NCBI RefSeq assembly: GCF_000027005.1
Contig: NC_012965.1
Location: forward strand, 2,157,001-2,221,000
Origin: Komagataella phaffii GS115
Lineage: Eukaryota > Ascomycota > Pichiomycetes > Pichiales > Pichiaceae
DNA length: 64,000 bases
Direction of reading: 5' to 3'
Of this stretch, positions 1-10,041 are shown piece after piece; position 1 is the first letter of the stretch; every line of letters begins with the position of its first letter. Under the pieces are notes generated by a model. That model saw only the letters and a program-made list of their open reading frames with translations. It ran no database searches and had not been told where the DNA came from. The translations under genes were made by a program, and so were the position numbers.

Positions 1-1011
1 AAAGTGCTGTCAATTGGAAAGGTACTTTCTATCCAAGCTCATCCTGATAAAGAGTTGGCACAAAAGCTGCATTTTAGAGATCCCAAGAATTATCCTGATG
101 ATAATCATAAACCAGAGATGGCTTTAGCTGTGACAGAGTTTGAGGGTTTTTGTGGATTTAAACCTCTGGAGGAACTGGATTCCCTACTTCAAAAGATACC
201 TGAGTTTAGGGAAATTGTAGGAGAGGAACTGGTCCATTTGTTCCATGAAAATATTTTCACAGGCAAAGTGAAAATGGATTCTCAAGAGGATCATAAGAAT
301 AGAAAACTTTTACAGCAAGTATTCTCAAAAGTCATGAATTTGCCTGATAGTAAAGTCTACATGAACACCAAATCGCTGGTAAAACGTACATATGACGAAC
401 CCGAGTTGTTTGGCCACGAACTCTGTAAGCTAATACAGAAGATGCAAAGTGATTTTCCGTATGACATCGGTCTTTTTTGTGGGTGTCTCATGCTGAATCA
501 TTGCATTCTTCAGCCCGGAGAGGCCATGTTTTTGCAAGCCAGGGATATACATGCTTATATTCGTGGGGACATTGTAGAGTGCATGGCCGCATCTGACAAC
601 GTGGTTAGAGCAGGCTTCACTCCTAAGTTCAAAGACGTTAATGTTCTAGTTGACATGCTGACCTATTCCTATGAAGATGTTGAAATGCAAAAAATGAGAC
701 CAGAGATATTTACTCGTTCGCACGGAAACGGATACGACAATCTTTATGATCCTCCAATTGAAGAGTTCGCCGTCCTACAGACTATCTTAAATGAAAAGAA
801 TGGAAGAAGAGAGGTGGAAGGATTGCAAGGTCCATCAATTTTAATTGTCACAAAAGGTGAGGGTTCCATACAGATTCAAGATGAGAATGATTCCAAACTG
901 AAATGCAAGCCAGGATTTATATTCTTTATTCAGCCAGAAGTAAAGATCCAGTTGATTAGTTCCTCTGACGACTTTGTAACTTATAGAGCATTTTGTGAGG
1001 TCAACCAATAG
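1..1011 (+). CDS. PMI40: Mannose-6-phosphate isomerase, type I (5' end cut by window)
   Basis: Interconverts fructose-6-phosphate and mannose-6-phosphate in the cytosol, the entry step to GDP-mannose for glycosylation and wall mannan. The reading frame is open from base 1 with no start codon, so roughly the first 90 residues lie outside the window; the yeast enzyme is about 429 aa and 336 codons are seen here. The motif SIQAHPDK near the start carries the Gln and His zinc ligands, HKPEMA supplies the Glu ligand, and ARDIHAYIRGDIVECMAASD is the conserved active-site stretch with the fourth ligand His. These match the type I PMI family closely. The stop at 1009-1011 is the natural end. Function is certain; only the N terminus is missing. 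Confidence 0.95.
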   Translation, partial: KVLSIGKVLSIQAHPDKELAQKLHFRDPKNYPDDNHKPEMALAVTEFEGFCGFKPLEELDSLLQKIPEFREIVGEELVHLFHENIFTGKVKMDSQEDHKNRKLLQQVFSKVMNLPDSKVYMNTKSLVKRTYDEPELFGHELCKLIQKMQSDFPYDIGLFCGCLMLNHCILQPGEAMFLQARDIHAYIRGDIVECMAASDNVVRAGFTPKFKDVNVLVDMLTYSYEDVEMQKMRPEIFTRSHGNGYDNLYDPPIEEFAVLQTILNEKNGRREVEGLQGPSILIVTKGEGSIQIQDENDSKLKCKPGFIFFIQPEVKIQLISSSDDFVTYRAFCEVNQ

Positions 1012-1536
1012 ATTATCGGTTTAGATTTCATTCAAAGATTGCTTGAAGCTTCATTTTTTCACTTACCCCTAAGTGTAATTATTATCTTAGGTAATCACAT
1101 TTTGTTGAGCTTTTTGGGTTTCAATACGTTGTCATAGAATATACTCTTATTAACCTTCTAAAGCCTCGTTTATAAATTTAACTGAAATTGTCCTTTCCTG
1201 ATTGTCTCCAGCCGGTTTGCACAGATATCAAATTCAAGAAGAATTTGCTGGATTTATTGTCTTGTTAAATACTCGAGTCGACTTTCCTTAAAACATGAGA
1301 GATTGCAAACTCAAATTTCCTATTCAATCTCTTTAACACTGTGATGACTACCCTGTTTCAGTCCTAGGTATGAGTCTGTCTTACTCTTGGTTGGTCCTGC
1401 ATTTTTTTTTGTCCGAGTCCCATTCTGACCATTGATTTTTTTTTAAGTTAGTACTAGTGTGTTTGGCAATCTACTCAGTACAGGACAGTAGGCCTCACTT
1501 TTGCAAACAGACCAGTCAGAAATACTGCAGCTAATA
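1012..1536. other. Intergenic region, PMI40 3' side
   Basis: No credible coding region or RNA gene was seen here. It holds the 3' flank of PMI40 and the presumed promoter of the next gene. T-rich tracts occur near 1405 and 1438. Confidence 0.5.
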
Positions 1537-2205
1537 ATGTTAAAAAAAATCTTCCTATTAAAATCAGCCTATCATATTTCTTACTTATCGCCAACAATTG
1601 GAGTGTCTTCGCATAGTATCATGGGAAAGTTGAGTACTCTCTATTGCCGTTTGACCCACCATCGATCTGCTGTGTGTGATTCGGAAAAGCATTTGGAATA
1701 CATGCGTAACCCAATTTCATATAGATCAGAATCTTATAAGGCGGTAAACAATTCTAACAAGGTAATAAACAGTGAGCAAGAAATTGATTATTTTGAGAAG
1801 TTAGTAGAGAACAGCATATTAAGGCAATGTTTGGGTGAGGTCGGGGTCGTAGACAACCAACGAGAGTCTAGTAGTAGCACCGTTGAAGAAGACCTCGAGA
1901 ATATGCTGCAACTAATGATATTAAGGGACCTGGACTCGGTGGGGCAAGCTGTTCAGCAACGAAGAGGACTTGAGGAATCTGCCTTTAGCGATGAAAAGAT
2001 CCCTAAAGACAGGTTGAGTACAATAGACGAAGAAGAATCTTGTCAAATAGTTCAAGACTCTGGAAAACTACTGGATTCGCATCACAATATGCATAGTCCA
2101 GCCAACCTGTCGCACAAACAAAATGAGTTAATCGATATTATTACCCAAACAAGTCGACTAATTTATGATCTACAAGAGTTTCGGGATAATACAATGACGG
2201 CTTAA
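1537..2205 (+). CDS. Unrecognised protein, possible N-myristoylated form
   Basis: I do not recognise this protein. The first ATG in the frame is at 1537 and gives 222 aa. A second in-frame ATG at 1621 gives 194 aa starting MGKLSTLYC, which has Gly2, a Ser/Thr at position 6 and a nearby Cys. That arrangement resembles a myristoylation plus palmitoylation signal, although Lys at position 3 is unusual. The rest is hydrophilic, acidic and Ser-rich, with two Leu-rich amphipathic stretches (around EDLENMLQLMILRDLDS and IDIITQTSRLIYDLQEF) that could form helices. No transmembrane segment or known domain was seen. It lies between PMI40 and DBP7 on the same strand. It could be a rapidly evolving membrane-tethered adaptor, but that is inference only. 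Confidence 0.55.
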   Translation: MLKKIFLLKSAYHISYLSPTIGVSSHSIMGKLSTLYCRLTHHRSAVCDSEKHLEYMRNPISYRSESYKAVNNSNKVINSEQEIDYFEKLVENSILRQCLGEVGVVDNQRESSSSTVEEDLENMLQLMILRDLDSVGQAVQQRRGLEESAFSDEKIPKDRLSTIDEEESCQIVQDSGKLLDSHHNMHSPANLSHKQNELIDIITQTSRLIYDLQEFRDNTMTA

Positions 2206-2767
2206 GGGCAAAGGGACATTGCAATATTTCCTTTCTATTTTGACTGATGGATTGTTCACTATATACATGACTAAATTGAGTACTCTCGGTCTATTTATTC
2301 TTTGTTTGTGTATACTTGAAGCTTTTTCTTGTTGGAGCAAATTCACCCAATTTTGAACCAACCATATCATCTGTCACTTGAAACTGCACATAGTCTTTGC
2401 CATTATGAATTTGGAATTTGACTCCGACAAACTGGGGCAGAATCGTACATGATCTAGCATTTGTTCTGATGGCGGAACCTGATTTCAGAGATTCTGCTAT
2501 CGGTAAGGGGACGATATGGGGGCCTAAGTCAAATTGTTAGTCCCTGTTACTGAATAAAAATTTCATATGCTTCCATTTTACCTACCTTTCCAAGCCGATC
2601 TGCGGAGTAGTACAGTAGCTGCTTTCATTTACTCGTTAGTTAATTACTTGTATCCTAAAAAAAATCTGAGATAATCGAAGTGTTGAATAGTGGTGTTGGG
2701 ATGTAAACTCCAGTTTTTTCCTGGACTAGAGAATAACTGTAGGCATCATAGTCTCAATTGATCATAT
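2206..2767. other. Intergenic region upstream of DBP7
   Basis: Gene-free as far as can be seen. A 66-codon minus-strand frame overlapping the preceding gene's end is not credible. Presumably this holds a terminator and the DBP7 promoter. Confidence 0.5.
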
Positions 2768-4933
2768 ATGTTTGCTGCTAGATTTGATCCTGGAACGACT
2801 AGTAAGCCCGTAAAAACTCTAAACTCAGATAGAGATGACGAGAGTTATAGTGTGAAATGCAGCACTGAGGTAGTCACATCCAGCTCAGCAGGTATTGGTG
2901 GAAAAAGAAAATATGAAAGTTTCCCGAAAACTATTCAAGATAGTACTAGAAAGAGAAAAGTCAAAGGAGGCAAGACGATCAAATGCAAGAAACCTAAGAC
3001 AAAAGATTTACGCTCATCTGAATGTAACGAAAGTGTACTCCCTGTCGATCCTGATGAAGATACTAGATCAATGATTGAAGTAGAGAATGAGCATACGCAA
3101 GCGCTTGAAACACATCAAGGACAAAAGAAGACTGAAGAAATTAGGGATGGTGCAGGTGATCAAGTTGACATTAAACACTTAAAAGTTTTTCATCGGTTTC
3201 AACAAACAATGAAACTAAAGGGACGCCAGAAACTCTATCAGCCGAATGAAGGACAGGAAGAAAAAGTAAAAGATCATATGTTACAACAAAAAGAGTCTGA
3301 GAGACATGACCTTATTTCATTACCACAACCTGAACTTCCTCAAGATAAAGTTCTTTCTTCTTTGGCTACACTAAATCAAAAAATCGACTGGCTTGCAAAA
3401 CCTATATATTATACAACTAGAGCTACACTTCCCTTCCAGAAACTTAACTTGCCCCCTTCTTTATTGAAAAATATATTGCAGAAATTTGGATACAAAGAAG
3501 CTTTTAGTGTGCAAATTTCTGTTATCCAAGCGCTGCAACATGATATCAAACAGACCAGGATCTCTAATAGCATACCAGGCGACCTGTTGGCAAATGCACC
3601 GACTGGATCAGGAAAGACTCTAGGCTACTGTGTACCTATTGTCCAGGCAATACTTGGGAGACGGGTATCCAGTATAAAATGTATTATTCTGGCACCTACC
3701 AAGCCATTGGTATCCCAAGTTTATTCCACTTTGAATCAGCTATGTACGGGCACGGATTTAAATGTCATGGAGTTGAGAAATGATACTGTTGATAATGAGA
3801 AAATGAGACTTACCAGCTACGAATTACCGAATTATCCAGATATAATTGTTAGCACGCCAGGTAGGCTTCTTGAACACCTCAATGCTAATCGATTGAAACT
3901 GCATTGTTTGCGTTTCCTTGTTGTTGACGAAGCTGACCGAATTTTACACTCTACTTCTTTCGATTGGTGCGCTCCATTGTTACGGAAAATCAACAATGAT
4001 CGGTCTACAAGTTACGGTAAATCCGGGAAGTCTTTGTCTGCTTTAAACTTGAGTGTAGTCCCTTGCCAAAAGTTAGTATTTTCTGCCACTTTAACTACCG
4101 ATGCTGAAAAACTGTCCCATTTGCAGCTGTACAGACCAAGACTGTTAGTTGTTAACGATCATGGAGTAGAATCAGGGAAAGACGGTTCCTCAGAACTGTA
4201 CCAGCTCCCTCCCTCATTGGATGAATTATCTTTAACTCTCTCCAATACTGACGGTGTTGAATTCTTTAAGCCACTGATTTTGTTTAAACTTTTGACAGAA
4301 TATGTGTACCGAGCACGTATGGGAGACATGAATGTGAGTGTGCCATTCAAAGCAAATGTTCTTGTCTTCATTCGCTCTAATGAGGCTAGTGCTAGAATGG
4401 AAAAATTGCTAGACTTATTGGCTGAAGCCTTTCGCAAAAAGCTTAGAGTTAAATCTGTGAATTCACTATTGGATCCAGAAACCCGAGAGCGGCGTTTTCA
4501 TGACTTTACAAGAAATAAGATAGACGTTTTGGTGGCAACGGATGTAATGGCAAGAGGAATGGATTTACCCAATATTAACCACGTCATAAATTATGATCTT
4601 CCTGGTTCTACACGCGAGTATGTCCACCGCGTTGGTAGAACTGCCAGAGCTAATAAATTTGGCGTTGCCACATCATTTGTGCTCGGAGACGGCGACAGGC
4701 AATGGTTGCGAAGGTTAACCCAAAGTGGTGTCATCAATCGAAATGGTAAGACTTTGAACGATATACCTGTCACCGAGGAGATTGAGACAAGGCTAGAAAC
4801 GTCATATCAGGATACCAACATGGAAGAAGACGGGATCCCAAAATTTCTACTCGCATTGACAGAACCAGAAAAACTGATTTACACTGAGGTTCTAGCAGAG
4901 CTGGGATACGAAATTAAACAGCACAAGTCTTAA
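2768..4933 (+). CDS. DBP7: Nucleolar DEAD-box ATP-dependent RNA helicase Dbp7
   Basis: DEAD-box helicase needed for 60S ribosomal subunit assembly in the nucleolus. The protein is 721 aa (yeast Dbp7 742). A basic, low-complexity N terminus of about 200 residues rich in Lys/Arg precedes the helicase core. Seen in order: Q-motif region (KFGYKEAFSVQISVIQAL), motif I APTGSGKT, motif Ia APTKPL, TPGR, motif II DEAD (VVDEADRIL), motif III SAT, motif V ATDVMARGMDLP and motif VI HRVGRTARA. An insertion between SAT and the second RecA lobe and the C-terminal LALTEPEKLIYTEVL block fit Dbp7 rather than other DEAD-box members. It converges with ACP1, with 115 bp between the stops. Confidence 0.9.
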   Translation: MFAARFDPGTTSKPVKTLNSDRDDESYSVKCSTEVVTSSSAGIGGKRKYESFPKTIQDSTRKRKVKGGKTIKCKKPKTKDLRSSECNESVLPVDPDEDTRSMIEVENEHTQALETHQGQKKTEEIRDGAGDQVDIKHLKVFHRFQQTMKLKGRQKLYQPNEGQEEKVKDHMLQQKESERHDLISLPQPELPQDKVLSSLATLNQKIDWLAKPIYYTTRATLPFQKLNLPPSLLKNILQKFGYKEAFSVQISVIQALQHDIKQTRISNSIPGDLLANAPTGSGKTLGYCVPIVQAILGRRVSSIKCIILAPTKPLVSQVYSTLNQLCTGTDLNVMELRNDTVDNEKMRLTSYELPNYPDIIVSTPGRLLEHLNANRLKLHCLRFLVVDEADRILHSTSFDWCAPLLRKINNDRSTSYGKSGKSLSALNLSVVPCQKLVFSATLTTDAEKLSHLQLYRPRLLVVNDHGVESGKDGSSELYQLPPSLDELSLTLSNTDGVEFFKPLILFKLLTEYVYRARMGDMNVSVPFKANVLVFIRSNEASARMEKLLDLLAEAFRKKLRVKSVNSLLDPETRERRFHDFTRNKIDVLVATDVMARGMDLPNINHVINYDLPGSTREYVHRVGRTARANKFGVATSFVLGDGDRQWLRRLTQSGVINRNGKTLNDIPVTEEIETRLETSYQDTNMEEDGIPKFLLALTEPEKLIYTEVLAELGYEIKQHKS

Positions 4934-5048
4934 TGAGTAAGGCTTTGAATACTACTCCCTATAAATGGTCCTATCTCTATACTTATAATCCAGTAACTCG
5001 ATAACTGCAGGGTAGCTGAGCTTTTCTTGATTATGTCATCAAACCGGA

Positions 5049-5441
5049 TCAAATGGAATCTTCTTGGGCAGCTATGTAGTCGACAGCCTGCTGTACAGTC
5101 TTAATTTCGTCAGCCTCATTGTCAGGTATCAAGATAGAAAATTCGTTCTCCAACTCAAGAAGTACTTCAACAGTGTCAAGTGAATCTAGTCCTAAGTCTT
5201 TCGAAAATGAGGCGGCGGGAGATATCGTGCTTCCCTGCTTGACGTTATCATAAGACTCTAATATCTCAACAATTCTGTCGTAAATTATCTCCTTTGTCAG
5301 GCTCGGAGTGGAAGAGTACGTTCTTAGAGGAATCATGGTTCTTGCGTATGATGGCCTGAATAAAGGGGAGGTGTACTTTGAAAGATTCCATTTGGACTTG
5401 CTGAATGCCGTTCTCAAAATAGGATGATTGAATCTATTCAT
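5049..5441 (-). CDS. ACP1: Mitochondrial acyl carrier protein
   Basis: Carrier of the 4'-phosphopantetheine arm for mitochondrial type II fatty acid synthesis (octanoate for lipoate). In yeasts with complex I it is also an accessory subunit of that complex. The 130-aa product has a basic, Ser/Arg-rich N-terminal presequence of about 45 residues, then the ACP fold with the [13 protein letters not shown] motif whose Ser carries the prosthetic group. ATG at 5441. It is transcribed divergently from MRPS12 across only 190 bp, so the two mitochondrial genes probably share promoter elements. Confidence 0.93.
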
Positions 5442-5631
5442 GATACACAGTGCTTGAACAAGAAAATTATGTCTCCAATTTGATAGTTGGCCTCAACCAA
5501 TAGGTACGTTCCTTATTGAAAGCTGTGGGTGTGTACCAGCCAAGGTGTAGCTTCTGGGTAGTGCAGTGTATCTTTTTTTTCAAACTTCCACAACGTTAGT
5601 AGGTAATATTAATCAACAGATATCATTCACG
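5442..5631. promoter_or_regulatory. Shared divergent promoter ACP1 / MRPS12
   Basis: The 190 bp between the ACP1 start codon (minus strand) and the MRPS12 ATG (plus strand) must hold both promoters. A T9 tract lies at about 5572-5580. No specific binding site was identified; the role is inferred from gene layout. Confidence 0.5.
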
Positions 5632-6162
5632 ATGTTCAAGTTTGTGATAGGGAAAGTGGTGAGCCCCATGCGGCTATACACATCTACGAGTTCAATAAGA
5701 AGAATTACACTGGGAAATTTTGTTAATTTCAATTCTTTTTGGGTTAGACCGTTGTTAATATCAATTCCTAGTCAACAAAGATATGCTACCTTAAATCAGA
5801 TAAAACGAGGCGGAGGAAAGAGAAGGATTAGGCGTGCGACTGAATCGCCTGACTTGGAAATGTGCCCTCTTAAAAAAGGTGTTGTTGTTCGTGTAATGAT
5901 TTTAAAGCCTAAGAAACCTAATTCAGCCCAACGAAAAGCTGCTCGAGTACGTCTTTCCAATGGTAAGGTAATATCAGCATACATTCCCGGGGAGGGCCAC
6001 AATGCACAAGAACATAGCGTAGTATTTGTCAGAGGTGGTAGAGTAAAAGACTTGCCTGGCGTTAAGTATCACCTTGTTAGGGGAGCCATGGATTTGAGCG
6101 GAGTTGCCAACAGGGTCAATGCACGATCCAAGTATGGTGTTAAAAAGCCTGCAAAGGAGTAA
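5632..6162 (+). CDS. MRPS12: Mitochondrial ribosomal protein uS12m
   Basis: Component of the mitochondrial small ribosomal subunit at the decoding centre. The first ATG in frame is at 5632 (176 aa); the frame is open farther 5' but only with non-ATG codons. The first 50 or so residues form an Arg/Ser-rich presequence. The mature part begins around [15 protein letters not shown] and includes [15 protein letters not shown] and [12 protein letters not shown], both hallmarks of S12 and including the loop where streptomycin-resistance residues map in bacteria. Yeast Mrps12 is 153 aa, so the size fits with a slightly longer presequence. Confidence 0.93.
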   Translation: MFKFVIGKVVSPMRLYTSTSSIRRITLGNFVNFNSFWVRPLLISIPSQQRYATLNQIKRGGGKRRIRRATESPDLEMCPLKKGVVVRVMILKPKKPNSAQRKAARVRLSNGKVISAYIPGEGHNAQEHSVVFVRGGRVKDLPGVKYHLVRGAMDLSGVANRVNARSKYGVKKPAKE

Positions 6163-6406
6163 TTAAAAAGAGTTTGTACATATTATCGCAGAGTTATTAG
6201 GCAGCTATCTAGCCGTTTTATTCTTATTCTTGCTTGTAGTTGGCAGTATAGCATTTCTTCTCTGAGCAAATCACTGAGGATGGTAGAGCTATCGTATTCG
6301 CGCTTTATTCGAATCAGGTTACGGTGACCATCATTGGCATTTCTCCTTATTCTATTAACTGTTTGTTTTCATTATCTAGCATTCCTTAATCCAACATACG
6401 GAGAAA

Positions 6407-7396
6407 ATGCTTCAATTAGATGCAAAAAATCTTTTGGTAGAAGATGCTTTTCTCGAGGCGTTTGACACTGATTACGTTCCAGCTACATTAGACAGAATTA
6501 TCACTGATTTTGATTTTACTACTTACCATATTTCAACTCCTGAGTCTAAAGAAAAATTACTTTTTTCGATCAACATCAAATGCTGGAATGACCTTGTCAA
6601 ATATGGCGTGTTTCAAATATTGAAAGATAAGTATGATGAGTTGATTATACTCACGGAACCTGAGGCTGGATGGAATTTTAGTTTATATGTCGACCTGACT
6701 CAATTCAAACTCGCAAACAACGAAAACAAGAAAGAATTAGCATCGAGGTTATCTCTGCTAAAATCGCATTGTTTCTCAGCTCCGTTTTACAAGGCATTTA
6801 ACAGACACGATATCTTGGCTGCCGAGGGGCCAGTTGATCCAAACAATATTTATGGCGAAGATATTAGTACTGTCACCGAAGAGGTATTCGTTTTGAATTA
6901 TCGTGACTCGGAGGTTATATACATTAAACCATCGAATGACCGGGTTACTGTTATTTTCTCCACAGTTTTCAGAGATGAAACGGATAAGGTATTTTCCAAA
7001 GTGTTCCTTCAAGAGTTTAGCGATGCCAGAAAACGTTCCATTCAAACGGCTCCGCAGGTGATAAACTCACATAGAGAACCGCCATTGGAAATCCGTAACC
7101 TTACAAGCAATCCTTTTAATGAGACAACCGGTGAAGAGAAGACGTATATTACATTTGTACTCTTCCCTAGACATTTTTCCTCCGTGGATGTAAGATGGAA
7201 CACTATTCAACACATCCAATTGTTTCGCTCATACTTTCATTATCACATCAAGATAGTTAAATGCTTTTTACACCAGCGAATGCGTTATCGCGTAAGTGAG
7301 TTCATGAAAGTATTGAACCGTGCTCGTCAGGATAGCATAGATGAAGAGAAGGAAAGGAAGACAGTAAGTGGCCGGAGATTTGAATTAAGAAGTTAA
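6407..7396 (+). CDS. ARC35: Arp2/3 complex subunit 2 (p34-Arc)
   Basis: Subunit of the Arp2/3 actin-nucleation complex, acting at cortical actin patches in endocytosis. At 329 aa it is close to yeast Arc35 (342 aa). The N terminus MLQLDAKNLLVEDAFLEAF and the C-terminal region with FPRHFS followed by HYHIKIVKCFLHQRMRYRVSEFMKVLNRA are characteristic of ARPC2. The ATG at 6407 is the first in frame. No signal or membrane segment is seen, as expected for a cytosolic protein. Confidence 0.9.
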   Translation: MLQLDAKNLLVEDAFLEAFDTDYVPATLDRIITDFDFTTYHISTPESKEKLLFSINIKCWNDLVKYGVFQILKDKYDELIILTEPEAGWNFSLYVDLTQFKLANNENKKELASRLSLLKSHCFSAPFYKAFNRHDILAAEGPVDPNNIYGEDISTVTEEVFVLNYRDSEVIYIKPSNDRVTVIFSTVFRDETDKVFSKVFLQEFSDARKRSIQTAPQVINSHREPPLEIRNLTSNPFNETTGEEKTYITFVLFPRHFSSVDVRWNTIQHIQLFRSYFHYHIKIVKCFLHQRMRYRVSEFMKVLNRARQDSIDEEKERKTVSGRRFELRS

Positions 7397-7599
7397 GTTT
7401 GGATTGTGTACTCGATTTATGTAGTTTTTTCGTCAATCAGGATTACTCTATGGTATACTGTTTCGTATACTGTTTGTTTCTCTCGCTTGGAAAGATTCGA
7501 GCAGTATGTTGTAAGTCTCAACAATAAGAAAGAGATTCAACATTTTTGATCTGGAAAATTTACAACAGCGTAAAACCTGGAGACACTTTCTTTTATTCC

Positions 7600-8895
7600 A
7601 TGCCGGGGTGCAATATAATAGAAGAAGGCAAACACGTTTTGGTTCGTCTTCCTTCAGAAGCGGTGAAAGTGGTACTACTGAAAGGCGACTCATGTATCTC
7701 TTTGGGAAAGTTTGGAACATTCTCAGTTTCAGGTGTATTAGGATATAAGTTTGGGCAAAGCTTTGAAATTTTGGAGAACAAGTTGGTGAAACCGGTTTGC
7801 AGTCTCATTGACGACTCAAAACCGTTACTTTTGGAGGATAGCAACACGTTTAGCGAGAATAATCAAAATCTAATAAATACCGGATCGCTGGTTCAAAAGC
7901 TAAGTACTCAAGACATCGAAGAGCTCAAGAAACAAGGGAAAGGCCAAGATATCATCAACCAAATCATAGCTGGCCATGACTCTTTTGGGAAGAAGACTCA
8001 ATATTCCCAAGAAAAATACTTGAAACGAAAACAAGAAAAATTTTTACGCCGATTTACTATAGATTATCTCGGTGCAAGTGAAATGTTACAATATTACAGA
8101 CTTAAGGATCCTCAAAGGGTTCTTGACATGAGCAATGAGTCTTTGGGACTTATTCTGAGCTATGCTAACATTCGCCCAGGTGGCAACTACATACTAGTCG
8201 ATGAAACCGGAGGTGTTCTCCTGTATGCCATGTTAGAGAGAATGGAAAATGAAGGATCAATTTTGGTAGCCCATGAAAATGAGCACCCTAATTTAATAGC
8301 GCTTAACTACTCTAACTATTCTCCAGAGCTACTGGAAAAGATGGTTAGTAATCTCAACTGGTTACAATTTTTGGAAGCGGACACACAGAGGCCGCAATGG
8401 AATAACTATCCTCAAGAAAAAATTGACAGGTTAACTCCTCCTCGTCGCTCACATTACTTACGAAAGAAAAGGGCTGCTGACAGAGTTAATAATATTTTGG
8501 ACACTGTTGAACAAGGAAATTTTGACGGTTTGATATACGCATCGACGCTATACCCCCCAACTCTAATTCCAAGGATACTAGATACTTTGGGCGGGTCTCG
8601 CCCGGTAGTCATTTACAGCCCCTTTAAGGAGATCTTGAGTGAAACGTTTCATGTTCTACAGAAAGACTATAGAATTCTGGCACCTAGTATTTATGAGACG
8701 CGTGTGAGACAGTATCAGACAATTATAGGCCGAATTCACCCATTGATGACAACTAAAGGAGGTGGTGGTTACGTTTTGCACGCCACTCGAGTTATACCAA
8801 AAGAAGGAGGTGTAACTGCAGTTGGAAGAGGAATCAAAAGCAAACGGTTGAAGTTGGACGACCCCAAAGTAGAGACGAGACAACCGTTGGAATGA
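7600..8895 (+). CDS. TRM6: tRNA (m1A58) methyltransferase non-catalytic subunit Trm6/Gcd10
   Basis: Partner of Trm61 in the nuclear enzyme that makes m1A58 in tRNA, including initiator tRNA-Met; also known as Gcd10 from translational control genetics. The open frame begins earlier, but the first ATG is at 7600 and gives 431 aa (yeast 478). The N terminus around KHVLVRLPSEAVKVVLLK and LGKFGTFSVSGVLGYKFG lines up with the yeast start region, which supports this start. The central DLGASE-like and RPGGNYILVDETGG segments form the degenerate Rossmann fold without a full SAM-binding motif, as known for this subunit. It converges with MTQ1, with 14 bp between stops. Confidence 0.88.
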   Translation: MPGCNIIEEGKHVLVRLPSEAVKVVLLKGDSCISLGKFGTFSVSGVLGYKFGQSFEILENKLVKPVCSLIDDSKPLLLEDSNTFSENNQNLINTGSLVQKLSTQDIEELKKQGKGQDIINQIIAGHDSFGKKTQYSQEKYLKRKQEKFLRRFTIDYLGASEMLQYYRLKDPQRVLDMSNESLGLILSYANIRPGGNYILVDETGGVLLYAMLERMENEGSILVAHENEHPNLIALNYSNYSPELLEKMVSNLNWLQFLEADTQRPQWNNYPQEKIDRLTPPRRSHYLRKKRAADRVNNILDTVEQGNFDGLIYASTLYPPTLIPRILDTLGGSRPVVIYSPFKEILSETFHVLQKDYRILAPSIYETRVRQYQTIIGRIHPLMTTKGGGGYVLHATRVIPKEGGVTAVGRGIKSKRLKLDDPKVETRQPLE

Positions 8896-8909
8896 AAAAT
8901 GGAGTTTTT

Positions 8910-9788
8910 TCAACGTTGTTTTTTAAAAAGTTCAATAATTGTAGTCATTAGTTTGCGTTTAATACTAGATTCAATGTCTGTTCGAAAACCGATTACATTT
9001 CTAGGCCTAAAAGCAGAATCTAAACGTAATCCCACCACCCATGACTCGTCCAGTAACGATCTTGTGTACTGCCCTTGCTCTCTGGAACCTATCTCTAGTA
9101 TGAACACCTTGCATTGAGAGGGTATTATGTAATATGTTACCATGGCCTTGAACACAGGAAGATCTCCCTCTAACGCAAGCCTTGGTTCATACAACCTTAC
9201 AGACTTTTCTACTTCCTCTTGTTTTTCCAATTCATGAGTTGGAATGTAAGGCGGATTTGAAACAACAACGTCAAATTTCTTATCACCAGCTAGGGGTTGA
9301 AATAAGTCCATTGAATCAACTTTGATCTTGCCCTTAATAATGTCTTTGTTGACGTCAATATTTTCATTAGCAAGGGATATGCAATCCTGGCTAATATCGC
9401 CCCCTAACACTGTAACATTAGATAATTCTGTGGCAAGATACAGAGCTATACAACCTGATCCAGTACACATATCCAACACAGAAAAAGTGTCACTTCCACG
9501 AAATACGTCAACCAATTCACTACACCACTCTTCCGTGTCATTACGGGGAATTAATACCCCAGGTCTGCATTTAATGTTCACGCTACCGAAGGGTTGGTTG
9601 CCCAGAATATATTGAAGCGGCATCAGATGGCGCCCTCGTTGAATACAAGCTTGTTTCCATTGTTCACTTGGTAACTCTTTCTGTATCCAAAAAAGTTCTC
9701 TCCGAGCTTGTTGCAAAGTATTGCAGGCAGGTAATAGTTTTTTCAAAAGAAAACGTTGATATTTAGCTACTGCCCCCGGTCTGGGCAT
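8910..9788 (-). CDS. MTQ1: Mitochondrial release-factor glutamine N5-methyltransferase (PrmC/HemK type)
   Basis: Methylates the Gln of the GGQ motif in the mitochondrial translation release factor. The 292-aa protein has the SAM-binding motif VLDMCTGSGCIALYLA and the diagnostic catalytic NPPY (VVVSNPPYIPTHELEKQ). RPGVLIPRNDTEEW matches the conserved R-P-x-x-P-R-x-(D/E)-T-E motif of PrmC enzymes. Yeast Mtq1 is 314 aa, which fits. The alternative, cytosolic Mtq2, is shorter and lacks this N-terminal helical domain. ATG at 9788. Confidence 0.88.
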   Translation of the reverse strand: MPRPGAVAKYQRFLLKKLLPACNTLQQARRELFWIQKELPSEQWKQACIQRGRHLMPLQYILGNQPFGSVNIKCRPGVLIPRNDTEEWCSELVDVFRGSDTFSVLDMCTGSGCIALYLATELSNVTVLGGDISQDCISLANENIDVNKDIIKGKIKVDSMDLFQPLAGDKKFDVVVSNPPYIPTHELEKQEEVEKSVRLYEPRLALEGDLPVFKAMVTYYIIPSQCKVFILEIGSREQGQYTRSLLDESWVVGLRLDSAFRPRNVIGFRTDIESSIKRKLMTTIIELFKKQR

Positions 9789-10041
9789 TTGATGTTTCTG
9801 ATCCTGTTGTAGCCAAATGTAGGATCGAGATGAAATTTTGGCAAAATCAAGTTCTTGAAATCTTAAAGATAGAATAAATCCGACATCATTGGCGAATATT
9901 CTTCCAAACTACATTAGGGCCAGTTCAAGAATATTTCTTCAGACCTGTTTATATAAGGTACTAAGTACATTATGAATTATGTTTATACTCGGTAGTTCTT
10001 AACAATGAAGGGAAGACAGTAGTTAAGAATGATAGTTTAAA

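Noticed and set aside
1336..1536. Possible intron and upstream exon for the orphan gene (GTATGAGT near 1368, CAG near 1510)
   Set aside because: No convincing branch site and no coding exon upstream.
2170..2370. 66-codon minus-strand frame downstream of the orphan gene
   Set aside because: Overlaps the 3' end of the preceding gene and has no recognisable feature.
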